Source: Streptomyces flaveus (lineage in GTDB: Bacteria > Actinomycetota > Actinomycetes > Streptomycetales > Streptomycetaceae). Taken from it: DNA of 64,000 bases. The notes beneath the pieces are model-generated. The model searched no databases. It was not told where the DNA came from and was given only the letters and a program-made list of their open reading frames with translations. Numbering within the stretch: the stretch's first letter is position 1; each line of letters starts with the position of its first letter. Below are positions 1 through 8,420 of this stretch, one piece after another. The stretch is taken from the NCBI RefSeq assembly GCF_014647675.1, contig NZ_BMPQ01000005.1, forward strand, positions 241,340 to 305,339, given 5' to 3'. The translations under genes and the position numbers were made by a program.

Positions 1-648
1 GTCGGTGTGCGAGACCAGTTCCTCATCGGCGATGGCGTTCCAGGCGTCCAGGACCGGGAGTTTGGCAAGCAGCCGCATGGTGCGCCGGTAGGAGCCGGTC
101 GCGTAGTGCGCCGCCTTGCGGCAGGTGTCCTCGTCCGCTCCCGCCTCCCGGCCCGCGAGGACCAGCGAGGTAGCGAGCCGTTTGAGGTCCCACTCCCAGG
201 GCCCGTGCACCGTCTCGTCGAAGTCGTTCAGGTCGATGACGAGGCCGCCGCGCGCGTCCGCGTAGAGGCCGAAGTTCGCGGCGTGCGCGTCACCGCAGAT
301 CTGCGCGCCGATGCCCGTCATGGGCGTACGCGCCAGGTCGTACGCCATGAGTCCGGCCGAACCGCGCAGGAAGGCGAAGGGGGTGGCCGCCATCCTTCCG
401 ACCCGTATCGCCGTGAGGTCGGGGATGCGGCCGCGGTTGGACTCCTCAACGGCGGTCACGGCACCGGGACGGCCACCGTCCCCGCCGAGAGAGCCATGCG
501 CGGCTCGCGGCACCCGCTCCCGCAACGCCTTGCCCTCTTCCTTGGGCAACCCCTGCGCCGGCCACTGCGCGAACCCGCGCACCCCGGCACCCCTGGCCCG
601 TCCCGCCTGCTCAGTCCGTGCCGCCACCGCGCCACCGCTCTCGCTCAT
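1..648 (-). CDS. DUF2252 family protein, N-terminal part (runs off the left edge)
   Basis: The open frame begins at ATG 646-648 and runs to base 1 without a stop, so about 216 residues of the N-terminal part are present. A GGGGAGGCGG Shine-Dalgarno sequence precedes the ATG. The segment ICGDAHAANFGLYADARGG followed by IDLNDFDETVHGPW is the hallmark of DUF2252, a family with distant resemblance to aminoglycoside-phosphotransferase/kinase-like folds. No substrate is established for it. The gene is transcribed leftwards and is separated from the accessory region to its right by a 455-bp spacer. The family call is strong; the function is unknown. Confidence 0.85.
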   Translation of the reverse strand, partial: MSESGGAVAARTEQAGRARGAGVRGFAQWPAQGLPKEEGKALRERVPRAAHGSLGGDGGRPGAVTAVEESNRGRIPDLTAIRVGRMAATPFAFLRGSAGLMAYDLARTPMTGIGAQICGDAHAANFGLYADARGGLVIDLNDFDETVHGPWEWDLKRLATSLVLAGREAGADEDTCRKAAHYATGSYRRTMRLLAKLPVLDAWNAIADEELVSHTD

Positions 649-722
649 TCCGACCGCCTCCCCCGTGCACGAACATCAACTCGCCACGACGGTACAGCCG
701 GGCACCGACCCGTGTGAGTCCC

Positions 723-749
723 TGTGGACAACTCCACGTCTGTGGAAAA
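723..749. promoter_or_regulatory. Two DnaA-box-like sites upstream of the DUF2252 gene
   Basis: TGTGGACAA at 723-731 is the exact reverse complement of the Streptomyces DnaA box TTGTCCACA. TGTGGAAAA at 741-749 is TTTTCCACA on the other strand, one mismatch from consensus. They lie 75-100 bp upstream of the DUF2252 start. A role in DnaA titration or in control of that gene is inference. Confidence 0.5.
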
Positions 750-854
750 CACCAGGTATTCCCTGTGATTGTCCTCACCCGAGACGCCCTGGCGCGACCC
801 GGGACGAGCCCGAGGCGACCCGGGCCCACTCAGCCCCGACCCCGGACAACGCGA

Positions 855-885
855 AAGCCCCGCAGGTCCAAGACCTGCGGGGCTT
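855..885. terminator. 13-bp perfect hairpin, terminator-like
   Basis: AAGCCCCGCAGGT at 855-867 pairs perfectly with 873-885 around a 5-nt loop. There is no T-run, as is common for Streptomyces terminators. It does not follow an intact gene on either strand here, so it may be left over from a lost neighbour or insulate the operon that starts at 1104. Confidence 0.5.
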
Positions 886-938
886 CATCTGTGGGGAACC
901 GACGGAATGGGCTGGTCAGCGAATGCTCAAGGGCTGCA

Positions 939-974
939 GAGATCGTTTCCCATGCTCTCCGAGATCGTTTCCCA
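939..974. repeat. 14-bp direct repeat, 22-bp spacing, upstream of the 1104 operon
   Basis: GAGATCGTTTCCCA occurs at 939-952 and again at 961-974, so the copies lie two helical turns apart on the same DNA face. This arrangement is typical of a binding site for a dimeric or cooperative regulator. The gene 130 bp downstream is followed by an XRE regulator, the obvious candidate, but binding is inferred. Confidence 0.5.
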
Positions 975-1036
975 CCGCGCAGATCAGCCAGTGCGTCTCG
1001 CTGCCCGCCGCTACCGATCAGGCGCGCATGACCATT

Positions 1037-1078
1037 CTTATAAATCTGCCACCGCACATGCGGTACCGTCCTTATAAG
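1037..1078. promoter_or_regulatory. Promoter/operator region of the XRE-ImmA operon
   Basis: CTTATAA occurs at 1037-1043 and the palindrome CTTATAAG at 1071-1078. Between them the arms ACCGCA/TGCGGT form an inverted repeat at 1051-1064. These AT-rich words stand out in GC-rich DNA and lie 26-67 bp before the ATG at 1104. They probably hold the -10 region and an operator for the operon's own XRE protein (inference). Confidence 0.45.
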
Positions 1079-1103
1079 ATCGCGTCGCGAACCCGGAGGT
1101 TAC

Positions 1104-1763
1104 ATGGCCGCCCAACCCCTTGCTGCCCCCAAACCCGATGACGTCCACGCGCAGCTTGCCGCCGTCGGCACCAAGGTGGAGTACCTGCATCCGGCGCTGC
1201 GTGCTGGCGAAGCTGCGCGGCGCGGGGCCACCCTGAACCATCCGGCCAACACCCCCGGGACCAGGGCGTATCAAGAGCACGTCCGGATCATCAGGGAGAT
1301 GCACATCCGGAAGGAAGGGTGGAAGCGACTTCTCCATGACCATCTGGAGCTGGTCTGCAACGCAGACAAGACCATCGCCATCGGGGTCATGGTCGGGGAT
1401 GCCGCGACAGGTAATCGGGAACTGCACCCCACGAACCTGCACAAACGAGGCGCTGCCACTGAGCGTGCCGCAGAGCAGAACGCTCAGCTTGAGCTCTTCT
1501 CGGCGCCGGTGGCGCGGAACGAAGTCCGCCTCAGCCCGGAGGAGTCCGAGCAACTTCAGATCTGGTTCCTGGTGGCATACCGCGTCCAGGTCGGTGACGC
1601 CGTGCACATACACAGCGAGCTCTCCCTGCCCGACAAGGTCGAGCGGGGATATGTGGTGAAGTGGAAGAAGCGCATCCCTCTTCCCGTCCTGGAAATGGAC
1701 GGAATCGAACGCCTGGACGAAGATGGCCCCGACGAGATCGACATCCCTGTCGAGTTTCGTTGA
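1104..1763 (+). CDS. Unknown 219-aa protein, partner of the XRE-ImmA gene
   Basis: ATG 1104 follows a clear GGAGG five bases upstream. I do not recognise the family. The protein is soluble with no signal or membrane segment. It has a basic, His-rich middle (about residues 55-85) and an acidic C-terminus. It lies 72 bp before an XRE-ImmA/IrrE gene on the same strand, and the two probably form one operon. ImmA/IrrE regulators are often encoded with a protein they protect against or act with, in toxin-antitoxin or mobile-element immunity loci. On that basis this could be the effector or substrate, but nothing in the sequence proves it. A shared AT-rich operator region precedes it. Confidence 0.65.
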   Translation: MAAQPLAAPKPDDVHAQLAAVGTKVEYLHPALRAGEAARRGATLNHPANTPGTRAYQEHVRIIREMHIRKEGWKRLLHDHLELVCNADKTIAIGVMVGDAATGNRELHPTNLHKRGAATERAAEQNAQLELFSAPVARNEVRLSPEESEQLQIWFLVAYRVQVGDAVHIHSELSLPDKVERGYVVKWKKRIPLPVLEMDGIERLDEDGPDEIDIPVEFR

Positions 1764-1835
1764 TCCACCGTCCTTGTGCGGCATTGGACTTCTGGTGCCG
1801 CACACTGCACCACCTACAACCGAGGCAGTCTCACC

Positions 1836-2939
1836 ATGGTGACTCCATCACGCATCACGCTGGCACGAAAGCGTCGGGGACTCACCCTCGCGGAGCTTTC
1901 GCAGCGGGCGGATGTCTCCCTGCAGAGCCTGTCCAATTACGAGACCGGGCGCACCGAGCCTCGCCGCGACACCGTCAGGCGCCTGGCTCAGTCCCTCGAT
2001 TTTCCCGAAACCTTCTTCAGCGGGCCAGAACTCGACGAGTTGCCCGCCGAGGGGATCTCGTGGCGTGCTCGGACCAAGACGCCCGCGCGCACGCTGGAGG
2101 CAGCCCGTGCTGCGGGAACCCTCGCAGCTCAGCTCTACGACTGGATCGACCGGCACTTCCGGCTTCCGGGCCCAGACATCCCGTCACTTGGCAAGCCTGA
2201 TCCGGAAACCGCCGCGGAGATGGTTCGAACCCGTTGGGGCCTCGGCAACGCTCCGGCGCCCAACATGGTCCATGTGCTTGAAGCCCATGGCGTACGGGTC
2301 TTCTCGCTCGCCCCCGATTACGCGGAGGTGGATGCCTTCGCGGTGTGGCGGGGGACGGTGCCGTTCGTGTTCCTCAACACCTTGAAGTCCGTCGAGCGTG
2401 GCCGATTCGATGCGGCACACGAACTCGGTCATCTGGTGATGCACGGATCAGATCGGCAGTGCTCGGGACCAGAGGCTGAGCGTCAGGCGAACGACTTTGC
2501 CAGCGCCTTCCTGATGCCGGCCGCAAGCGTGCTCGGGCACATGCCCGCCGGGGCGCACGTCGACCAGATCATCAAGGGCAAGAGCATCTGGAAGGTCTCC
2601 GCCATGGCGCTGACATACCGGATGCACGACCTTGATCTCCTGACCGACTGGCAGTACCGCTCCACCTGTGCCGAACTGAGTAAGCGGGGATACCGGACGG
2701 ATGAGCCGCAAGGGATGAAGAAGAGGGAGACCTCCCAGGTGTTGACTAAGGTCTTCCAAGGGCTCCGCTCGACCGGTGTTCGCCCCAGCGCCGTCGCCGA
2801 CGAACTCGGCCTTACCGTCGACGAGATGAACAAGATGCTCTTTGGCCTGACTATCACCTCGGTCGAAGGCGGCGGGGAGCGCGTAGGTACTAGTCCCCGG
2901 CGCGCGCTCACGCTCGTAACGGAAGGGCCTTCCGCCTGA
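1836..2939 (+). CDS. XRE-family regulator fused to ImmA/IrrE metallopeptidase
   Basis: Start ATG 1836 is chosen because a GAGG lies about 10 bases upstream and the HTH begins at once; a longer frame to 1776 has no ribosome site. Length is 367 aa. Residues 7-55 form an XRE helix-turn-helix (LTLAELSQRADVSLQSLSNY). The zinc-peptidase motif HELGH is at about 195-199, and a likely third ligand is the Glu of EAERQANDFASAFLMP near 215. In ImmA/IrrE/DdrO systems such proteins bind DNA or cleave a repressor on receiving a signal such as DNA damage. Here both modules are in one chain (COG2856 type). It follows the unknown 219-aa gene and is the likely autoregulator of the operon. Confidence 0.85.
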   Translation: MVTPSRITLARKRRGLTLAELSQRADVSLQSLSNYETGRTEPRRDTVRRLAQSLDFPETFFSGPELDELPAEGISWRARTKTPARTLEAARAAGTLAAQLYDWIDRHFRLPGPDIPSLGKPDPETAAEMVRTRWGLGNAPAPNMVHVLEAHGVRVFSLAPDYAEVDAFAVWRGTVPFVFLNTLKSVERGRFDAAHELGHLVMHGSDRQCSGPEAERQANDFASAFLMPAASVLGHMPAGAHVDQIIKGKSIWKVSAMALTYRMHDLDLLTDWQYRSTCAELSKRGYRTDEPQGMKKRETSQVLTKVFQGLRSTGVRPSAVADELGLTVDEMNKMLFGLTITSVEGGGERVGTSPRRALTLVTEGPSA

Positions 2940-2989
2940 GCGCACTCCCCGAGTGATGCCCTGCTTGAAAGTGGGCGCGGCCTGCGAGA

Positions 2990-3994
2990 TCAGCGCAAAC
3001 GCCGCTCGATCGCTGAACGAATCTTCGGTACGGCCTGCTCGTTGAAGCCCTCGCGTCGGAGCTCGAAACGGTGGAGCTTCGGCATGGTTCCTTCGTTGTA
3101 CCCGGTCAGCCGGCTGTCCTCGAGGTGCCGGTTGGGGTCTTCTTCCACATCGACCAGACCGAATCGGTTCAGCATCCGGTGCGCCTCGTACGCGTCCTTG
3201 CCAACGCCGAACTGCCGGAGCCGGATGTCACTCGCAACGAATACCGGCTGGGCACCGAACCGTGCATGCAGCCAGGCGAGCATCAGTAGGAAGCCGATCT
3301 CAGTGTCTTCGAGCAGGTGAATCCATCCGTTGAGGAACAGCCCTGCTGGCAGCCACGGGAGGTGCTCCTGGTCGGACGGCACCATGTAGCGGTCAGGATT
3401 GTCGCCGCCCCCGTACGGAGCGCCACGCTCGTGGAGAAGCTGGAACCCTTCGTACTTCCCTCTGCCCTTGTTCCGGTTGGGCAGATGGACGAGTTGAAAC
3501 GCGTCTCCTGACAGCCGGTCGAGCGCGCTGTGCAACTGGCGCACCTTTTTGTCTCGCACGGTGACGTAGTTCCTGTCGCCCTTGCGGCTCAGCTGCGAAG
3601 GCGTAGCGATCAAGTCGACCCAGCTCACTGTGTCGACGTTGTTCAAGGGCAGGGTGTTGCCCGGGTACGTGCCCGGAGTTCGTGACTGGACCACGAACAA
3701 CGCTGTGAGATACGCCTTCAGCGCGATTCCGCGCGGGGACGGCAGGCGAGTAGCCGGCGGACGGTCCTGCTGCGGCGGAAGACGCCTGTCCGACGGGTCC
3801 CCAGCGAGTTCGGCGGGCTCAGCACGGAACATGAACTCGGACCGGACACGCAACAGTTTCCCGGTCTCGATCTCGGCGAACTTCTCGCATGCCCTGCCTA
3901 CCTCGTCCTCGCTCTTCTCGAGCTTCGTACGACGGGCTTCGTATCGCTTGCGCTCGCCCTCAGACACCGGCAGAAGGTCAGCGAAAACAATCAT
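2990..3994 (-). CDS. Unknown 334-aa accessory protein, possibly winged-helix
   Basis: ATG at 3992-3994, with AAGGGG about 11 bases upstream. I do not recognise the family. The N-terminal 60 residues are highly charged and probably helical or coiled coil. The C-terminal third contains a helix-rich stretch around FGVGKDAYEAHRMLNRFGLV followed by DVEEDPNRH. That pattern is compatible with a winged helix as in plasmid replication initiators or phage regulators, but this is a guess from pattern only. There is no signal peptide. The gene runs convergently towards the XRE-ImmA gene. Its upstream region holds a perfect 19-bp inverted repeat (4023-4041/4071-4089), which suggests tight control or a replication/transfer role. 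Confidence 0.6.
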   Translation of the reverse strand: MIVFADLLPVSEGERKRYEARRTKLEKSEDEVGRACEKFAEIETGKLLRVRSEFMFRAEPAELAGDPSDRRLPPQQDRPPATRLPSPRGIALKAYLTALFVVQSRTPGTYPGNTLPLNNVDTVSWVDLIATPSQLSRKGDRNYVTVRDKKVRQLHSALDRLSGDAFQLVHLPNRNKGRGKYEGFQLLHERGAPYGGGDNPDRYMVPSDQEHLPWLPAGLFLNGWIHLLEDTEIGFLLMLAWLHARFGAQPVFVASDIRLRQFGVGKDAYEAHRMLNRFGLVDVEEDPNRHLEDSRLTGYNEGTMPKLHRFELRREGFNEQAVPKIRSAIERRLR

Positions 3995-4022
3995 GAAACG
4001 AGTTTCCCCTTCTTATTCTGAA

Positions 4023-4089
4023 CGTCTTGATCCGCCAGTGAACACGTTCAATTTGATTAACCGTTAGCTGTCACTGGCGGATCAAGACG
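4023..4089. repeat. Perfect 19-bp inverted repeat with AT-rich spacer
   Basis: The arm CGTCTTGATCCGCCAGTGA at 4023-4041 is repeated exactly in inverted orientation at 4071-4089. The 29-nt AT-rich spacer contains TTTGATTAACCGTTA. It sits 29 bp upstream of the start of the 334-aa gene. It could be an operator, a hairpin in the leader RNA or an origin-like cruciform; the sequence alone does not decide. Confidence 0.75.
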
Positions 4090-4276
4090 CACTCCCAGTG
4101 TACTCGCGCTCCCCACCTCGACACAGGCATGCTCAGGAATGTGCCACCAAGCAGGCGGCACCGAGCAGTAGCGCGGGCACGGTGACCGCAGGCATGCGGA
4201 TGGCCCCCGGGGACCAGCCGAGGGCCACTCATCCGGCGCTTCGCCCCTCAGTGGACAACAAGAAGGAGATACGCCT

Positions 4277-4468
4277 TTGACGAGCGTACGTAACAGTGGC
4301 AATTCGCACGAGCCCGAGCCTCAGCCGGAGCGGCTTTCGCTCCGCTGGGCTGTGATCATCGCGGTCGCAGCGGTGGCGGCCGTCGCCGTGTCGGCAGCGG
4401 GTGGCCTCCCGGCCGCGATCGGGACCTTCCTCGCGGTGGCTGGGGGCATGCACATCATGGTGGCCTGA
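4277..4468 (+). CDS. Small two-helix membrane protein (63 aa)
   Basis: The start is TTG 4277, supported by a very strong AAGGAGAT at 4263-4270. The first 22 residues are polar and Pro/Glu-rich. Two hydrophobic segments follow, at about 24-41 and 43-61. I do not recognise a family, though small proteins of this kind are common in Streptomyces accessory DNA. It is divergent from the 334-aa gene and convergent with the histidine kinase downstream. The reason to call it is the ribosome site plus high third-position GC. Function is unknown. Confidence 0.6.
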   Translation: MTSVRNSGNSHEPEPQPERLSLRWAVIIAVAAVAAVAVSAAGGLPAAIGTFLAVAGGMHIMVA

Positions 4469-4522
4469 GAGTTCGAACGGCCACGCTTTGAACGCGAGCC
4501 GCGAGCCGCGAGCCTCTGGCGG

Positions 4523-5803
4523 TCATTGAAAAGGGGCGTCGCCCCTGACCGTCTGGCTCGCCTCGTCCGCGGGTGTCCGCGGGAGAGTGATGGTGACGAC
4601 GGCGCCGCCCTCGGGCGGGTTGTGCCAGCTCAGGCGGGCCCCGATCACTCCGGCCTGTCCGGTGGCGATGGCCAGGCCCAGGCCGAGGCCGCCGTTGCCG
4701 CCCGTTCGGAACCGCTGAGGGCCGTGGACGATCAGCTCGGGCGGGAAGCCGGGGCCGTGGTCGCGGACCCGCAGTTCGGGGCCGTCGACCTCCACCAACA
4801 CCGGCTCCGCGCCGTGCCGCAGCGCGTTGGTGACCAGGTTCGTGAGGACACGATCGAGACGACGCGGGTCCGTCTCCCGCACGGTGCCGTGGATGACCTC
4901 CACTGCCACCGCCGCCTGCGGCCGGTCCGCCCGCACGCCCGCGACCACGCGCCGGGCGAGCGCGGCGAGTTCCACCTCCCGCGGCTCGGCACGCTCGCCC
5001 CCGTTGTCGATCCGGGCCACCTCCAGGACGTCCTCCATCAGATCCCGCAGCCGTACAGCGCGCTCGCGGACCATCTCGGCCGGACGGTCGTCCCCCGGGA
5101 GCAGACTCGACGCGGTCAGCAGTCCCGCGATCGGAGTGCGCAGCTCGTGCGCGATGTTCGCCGTCACGGCGCGTTCGGCCTCGATCCGGGCGGCGAGGGC
5201 CTGCGCCATCGCGTTGACAGCTGCGGAGAGCTGGGCGATCTCGTCCCGCCCGCGCTCGGGCAGTCGGGCATCCAGCTCCCCGTCCTTGATCCGGTCGGCC
5301 TGGCGGGTGGACCGCCGGAGCCGGCGGACCATCGCGGCCGCCAGTCCCAAGCCCACGATGCTCGCGCCGAGCGCGCCGACGACGGCAGCGCTCCGGGTGG
5401 CGTGTTCCAGGTCCTCGAAAAGGGTCTGGGGAAAATGGCGGCGGAAGGCCAGCAGTTGGCCCTCTTCACCGAGGCCCGCGGCCCAGACGGTGGTTCCCGA
5501 CGCATCCGCTTCCAGATAGGTGACCGACCTGGCCCCTCCGGGTCCAACGGCGCGCCGCAGGTCCTCCGGCACCTTCACCGGGTCGACTTCGAGACCGGCC
5601 GTGACCTGGCCCTCGGAGGCCCGGTAGTGCCGTGCGGCCTCCTGGTACTCGGCGAGGACGCTGTCACGGCGGTCGCCCTGGACGATCCCCGGAACGAACG
5701 TGCCGGTCAGCGTTGCCGACACAGCGGCCGTCGCGGCGATCGTCATCCCGATCTTGAAACGCAGGCCGATCCGCAGACCCCGTAAACGTGTGCCCACACG
5801 CAT
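4523..5803 (-). CDS. Orphan sensor histidine kinase
   Basis: ATG 5803 gives 426 aa; the frame stays open upstream but has no ribosome site there. Layout: TM1 about 18-40, a roughly 95-residue extracytoplasmic sensor, TM2 about 138-160, a HAMP linker to about 212, phospho-acceptor His219 in NIAHELRTP, then a HATPase domain with the N-box NLVTNALRH and the G-box GLGLGLAIA. All catalytic boxes look intact. Such kinases are normally encoded directly after an OmpR-type response regulator, but none is next to it. The sequence upstream is a decayed FG-GAP gene on the same strand. The partner may have been deleted or be encoded elsewhere. Confidence 0.85.
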   Translation of the reverse strand: MRVGTRLRGLRIGLRFKIGMTIAATAAVSATLTGTFVPGIVQGDRRDSVLAEYQEAARHYRASEGQVTAGLEVDPVKVPEDLRRAVGPGGARSVTYLEADASGTTVWAAGLGEEGQLLAFRRHFPQTLFEDLEHATRSAAVVGALGASIVGLGLAAAMVRRLRRSTRQADRIKDGELDARLPERGRDEIAQLSAAVNAMAQALAARIEAERAVTANIAHELRTPIAGLLTASSLLPGDDRPAEMVRERAVRLRDLMEDVLEVARIDNGGERAEPREVELAALARRVVAGVRADRPQAAVAVEVIHGTVRETDPRRLDRVLTNLVTNALRHGAEPVLVEVDGPELRVRDHGPGFPPELIVHGPQRFRTGGNGGLGLGLAIATGQAGVIGARLSWHNPPEGGAVVTITLPRTPADEASQTVRGDAPFQ

Positions 5804-6045
5804 ACCCCCACGTGCCCTCCGCATCGGCATCAGCTTGAACCGCTCGCAGGACCGTACGACGCCCGCGGAGCGGGCCAAACGCAGACGGCGCAGACAGCGA
5901 AGGCTGGCACGGCAGTAGGAAACTCCATGAGCTTCACCCTCACACCCCGCGCCATTCCGACTCCAGCGGGGCGAAACGACCGTTGCCCAATTGTCGACCA
6001 ACGGAACGCGGCGAGCCCTGCCGACCGGGCGCGAGAAGTTGCCCG

Positions 6046-7401
6046 TCAGCCCCGGCCGAGGTCCTTGATCTTGATGAAGCGGCGGTCCGTCGTCGATGGG
6101 CCGTCCTGCGTTCCGCGTAGAATCCAATAACCGCCGTCCCTGAGCGGCTTGGAGACGCCAACCGTCCCGATCAGCAGCTCATCGCGCCTGTCGGTGTCGA
6201 GGTCGGCCAGGTGCAGGTCCCATCCGAAGTGGTCGTCGTACCCCCCTGGGAGGCGGTCGAGGCCGATCGCGGATCGGTCGATCGTGATGTTGCGGGATGT
6301 ACGGGATGCGCTGAGGCCGTTCTTGCCGCCGAGTAGCACCGCCACCCCGGAGGCCTTGCCCAGGGATAGGCGGCGATGTCGTCGCGACCGTCGCCGTTGC
6401 TGTCGCCGACTGCGACGGCGACCCCCATCCGCAGCCCGAGCCCGCCGGAGCCGGGCCTGCCCCGGCCCGGGCCTTCGTCGCTGCCGTAGACGGCGATGGG
6501 CTCATCGTCGTCGTGCCGGGCGAGGATGTCGTCGCGGCCGTCGCCGTCGAAGTCCCCGGCGGCGACAGGGGTGGCGCCGCCGGTGATGCCGAGTACGTCT
6601 CCGGCGGGCTTCAGCCCCTTGGCCGTACCCCGGTAGAACGCAGCGTCGAGGACGTCGTCCGGCATGTCCTCCTCGAAGCGCACGTCCTCCTCGTCGTACT
6701 CGGCCTTGGTCACCAGATCGTCCTGACCGTCGCCGTCGAAGCCACCGACGACGGTGTCGGCTATGGACGCCCAGCCACCGTGGCCCACGTCGAGGGTCGA
6801 GGTGGTGCGGGGCGCGCCGCCGTCGCGGTTCAGCGGGCCGTGCAGGACGGTGGCGTGCTGCGGCTTCATGTCGTACCCGTCGCCCGGTTCGGCGAGGGTC
6901 AGCAGGTCGAGGGCGCCGTCGCCGTCAAAGTCCCTGCGGCGGTGGCCGGCAGGACGTTGGCAGGCAGCTTGGTGGCGCCCGCGGGGCCGTCGGGGCCGCC
7001 CCAGATGACGTGCTGCTCGGCGCCGCGCAACACCGCATTGCGCACAACGACATCGGCGTGGCCGTCGTCGTCCAAGTCCCCGGTGAACTGCGTCGATTGG
7101 TCGTTGGCGAACGGATAAGGGGTGCGCGCGGGATCGGGCTTGACGTAGCGGCCCGTGAGGCGGGCGGCCGAGCCCGGCTCCGTACCGCCGGGTGCAGCGA
7201 AGACAACAAATCGGTTGTTATGCCACCAACCCCCGGCCTTCAGTTCCATGTCCCAGTTGTTGACGACCAAGTCGGCGTACCCGTCGCCATTGACGTCGTC
7301 CTGCTGGACCCGGTCGCCGTCCCGTTCGACGGGGGACGGGGACGGTGGCCCACCAGCGGTCGACGGTGGTAGTGGGCGTGGCGACCTCGAGGATGCCGGA
7401 A
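6046..7401 (-). pseudogene. FG-GAP repeat (integrin alpha-like) protein, truncated and frameshifted
   Basis: Calcium-loop repeats such as DVNGDGYADL, DLDDDGHADV, DFDGDGRDDI and DSNGDGRDDI are spread over three frames. Reading passes from one frame to the next near 6940 and near 6355. At both points restoring one G to a GGG run would rejoin the frames, for example to give AAGDFDGDGALDLL and YPWGKASGVAVLLGG. The 5' end has no signal peptide and abuts the DUF817 gene, so the N-terminus is missing. Intact relatives are exported, surface-located beta-propellers. Either true decay or base-calling deletions in G-runs would give this picture; the missing N-terminus argues for decay. Confidence 0.75.
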
Positions 7402-8247
7402 TCATGGTTCAGGACGATCGTCTCGATTGATCCGGACGCCCGGCCTCGGTGGCGTGCCGCTGACGCTGTCCTTGTGGGACCGGCCAACCGCCGCCAGGAC
7501 GAAGGTGATGCTGATCAGCAAGGCCCAAGCCCCGAACTTGTCCACTGCGACCGGCTGCCAGCCATCAAGCTGGTACGGGTAGCGCCAGGCGCCCACGTAG
7601 GTGGCCAGGTTCTCCGCCACCCACAGGAAGAAACCGATCAGCACGAACGAGAACGCCAGCGGCATCCGTCGGCGTACACCGCGCACCGTATAACGCACCG
7701 AGGTGCCCGCCGTGACCGCCAGAAGCAGTCCGGCCAGCAGCCAGCGCACATCGGGCAGCCAGTGGTGGCTGAAGAAGTTGACGTAAATCGCCGCGGCCAC
7801 GACTGCTGTCGCCTGCGGGCGATAGCGGACCAGCTCCAGGTCGAACAGGTGCCAGGCCCGGCACACGTAGCTGCCAACAGCCGCGTAGAGGAAACCTCCA
7901 TACAGCGGGACGCCCGCGAACTTCAGCACGGCAGGCTCCGGATAGCTCCAGGAGCCGAGGGACACCTTCACCAGCTCGAAAGCCAGGCCGATGACGTGGC
8001 AGACGGCGATGACAGCGATATCCCGGCCGTTTTCCCAGCCACGCAGCCAAAAAAGCAGGGTGAGCAGGGCGCCGTAGGCAACGAGCAGGTCATAACGCGC
8101 CACAGGCAGATGGGGCAGCACGGTGGACGCTGCGACCCCGGACAGTAGCGCGATGGCGAAAGAGCAGGCCCGGATGTGTATCCAGGCGAAATCGCGCAGT
8201 TGACGAACCGATACAGCCAGGGGGCCGTTGATTCTATTGGTGGACAT
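7402..8247 (-). CDS. DUF817 (YoaT-like) integral membrane protein
   Basis: ATG 8247 gives 281 aa; upstream in-frame residues lack a ribosome site. About eight hydrophobic segments span the chain. Conserved motifs of the DUF817 family are visible: LRDFAWIHIRACSFA near the start, SWSYPEP, PLYGGFLYAAVGSY and ENLATYVGAWRYPYQ near the end. The family is widespread but uncharacterised, and a transporter or enzyme role is not known. The 3' end adjoins the decayed FG-GAP gene on the same strand. It shows no sign of damage itself. Confidence 0.85.
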   Translation of the reverse strand: MSTNRINGPLAVSVRQLRDFAWIHIRACSFAIALLSGVAASTVLPHLPVARYDLLVAYGALLTLLFWLRGWENGRDIAVIAVCHVIGLAFELVKVSLGSWSYPEPAVLKFAGVPLYGGFLYAAVGSYVCRAWHLFDLELVRYRPQATAVVAAAIYVNFFSHHWLPDVRWLLAGLLLAVTAGTSVRYTVRGVRRRMPLAFSFVLIGFFLWVAENLATYVGAWRYPYQLDGWQPVAVDKFGAWALLISITFVLAAVGRSHKDSVSGTPPRPGVRINRDDRPEP

Positions 8248-8420
8248 GGTGCCCTGGAGGATGAACTCTTGCCCGTTCAGGTTGCTGCATCGAGGACCGG
8301 ACCGGCGGGGCGGACTTCCTACAGGGCGCCATCGGCTCGTCCCTCGCGGACGTATCGCGATCATCGGTACGGTTCATGGCGGGTCGGACCCCACGATGTT
8401 CTCGACCTTGGCGTGGACTC

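Noticed and set aside
1776..1835. Longer N-terminus for the XRE-ImmA protein
   Set aside because: No ribosome site before 1776; the HTH begins directly after ATG 1836, which has GAGG upstream.
4057..4302. 81-codon minus-strand frame over the inverted repeat
   Set aside because: It overlaps the 19-bp repeat and the start of the well-supported small membrane gene, and its product has no sensible features.
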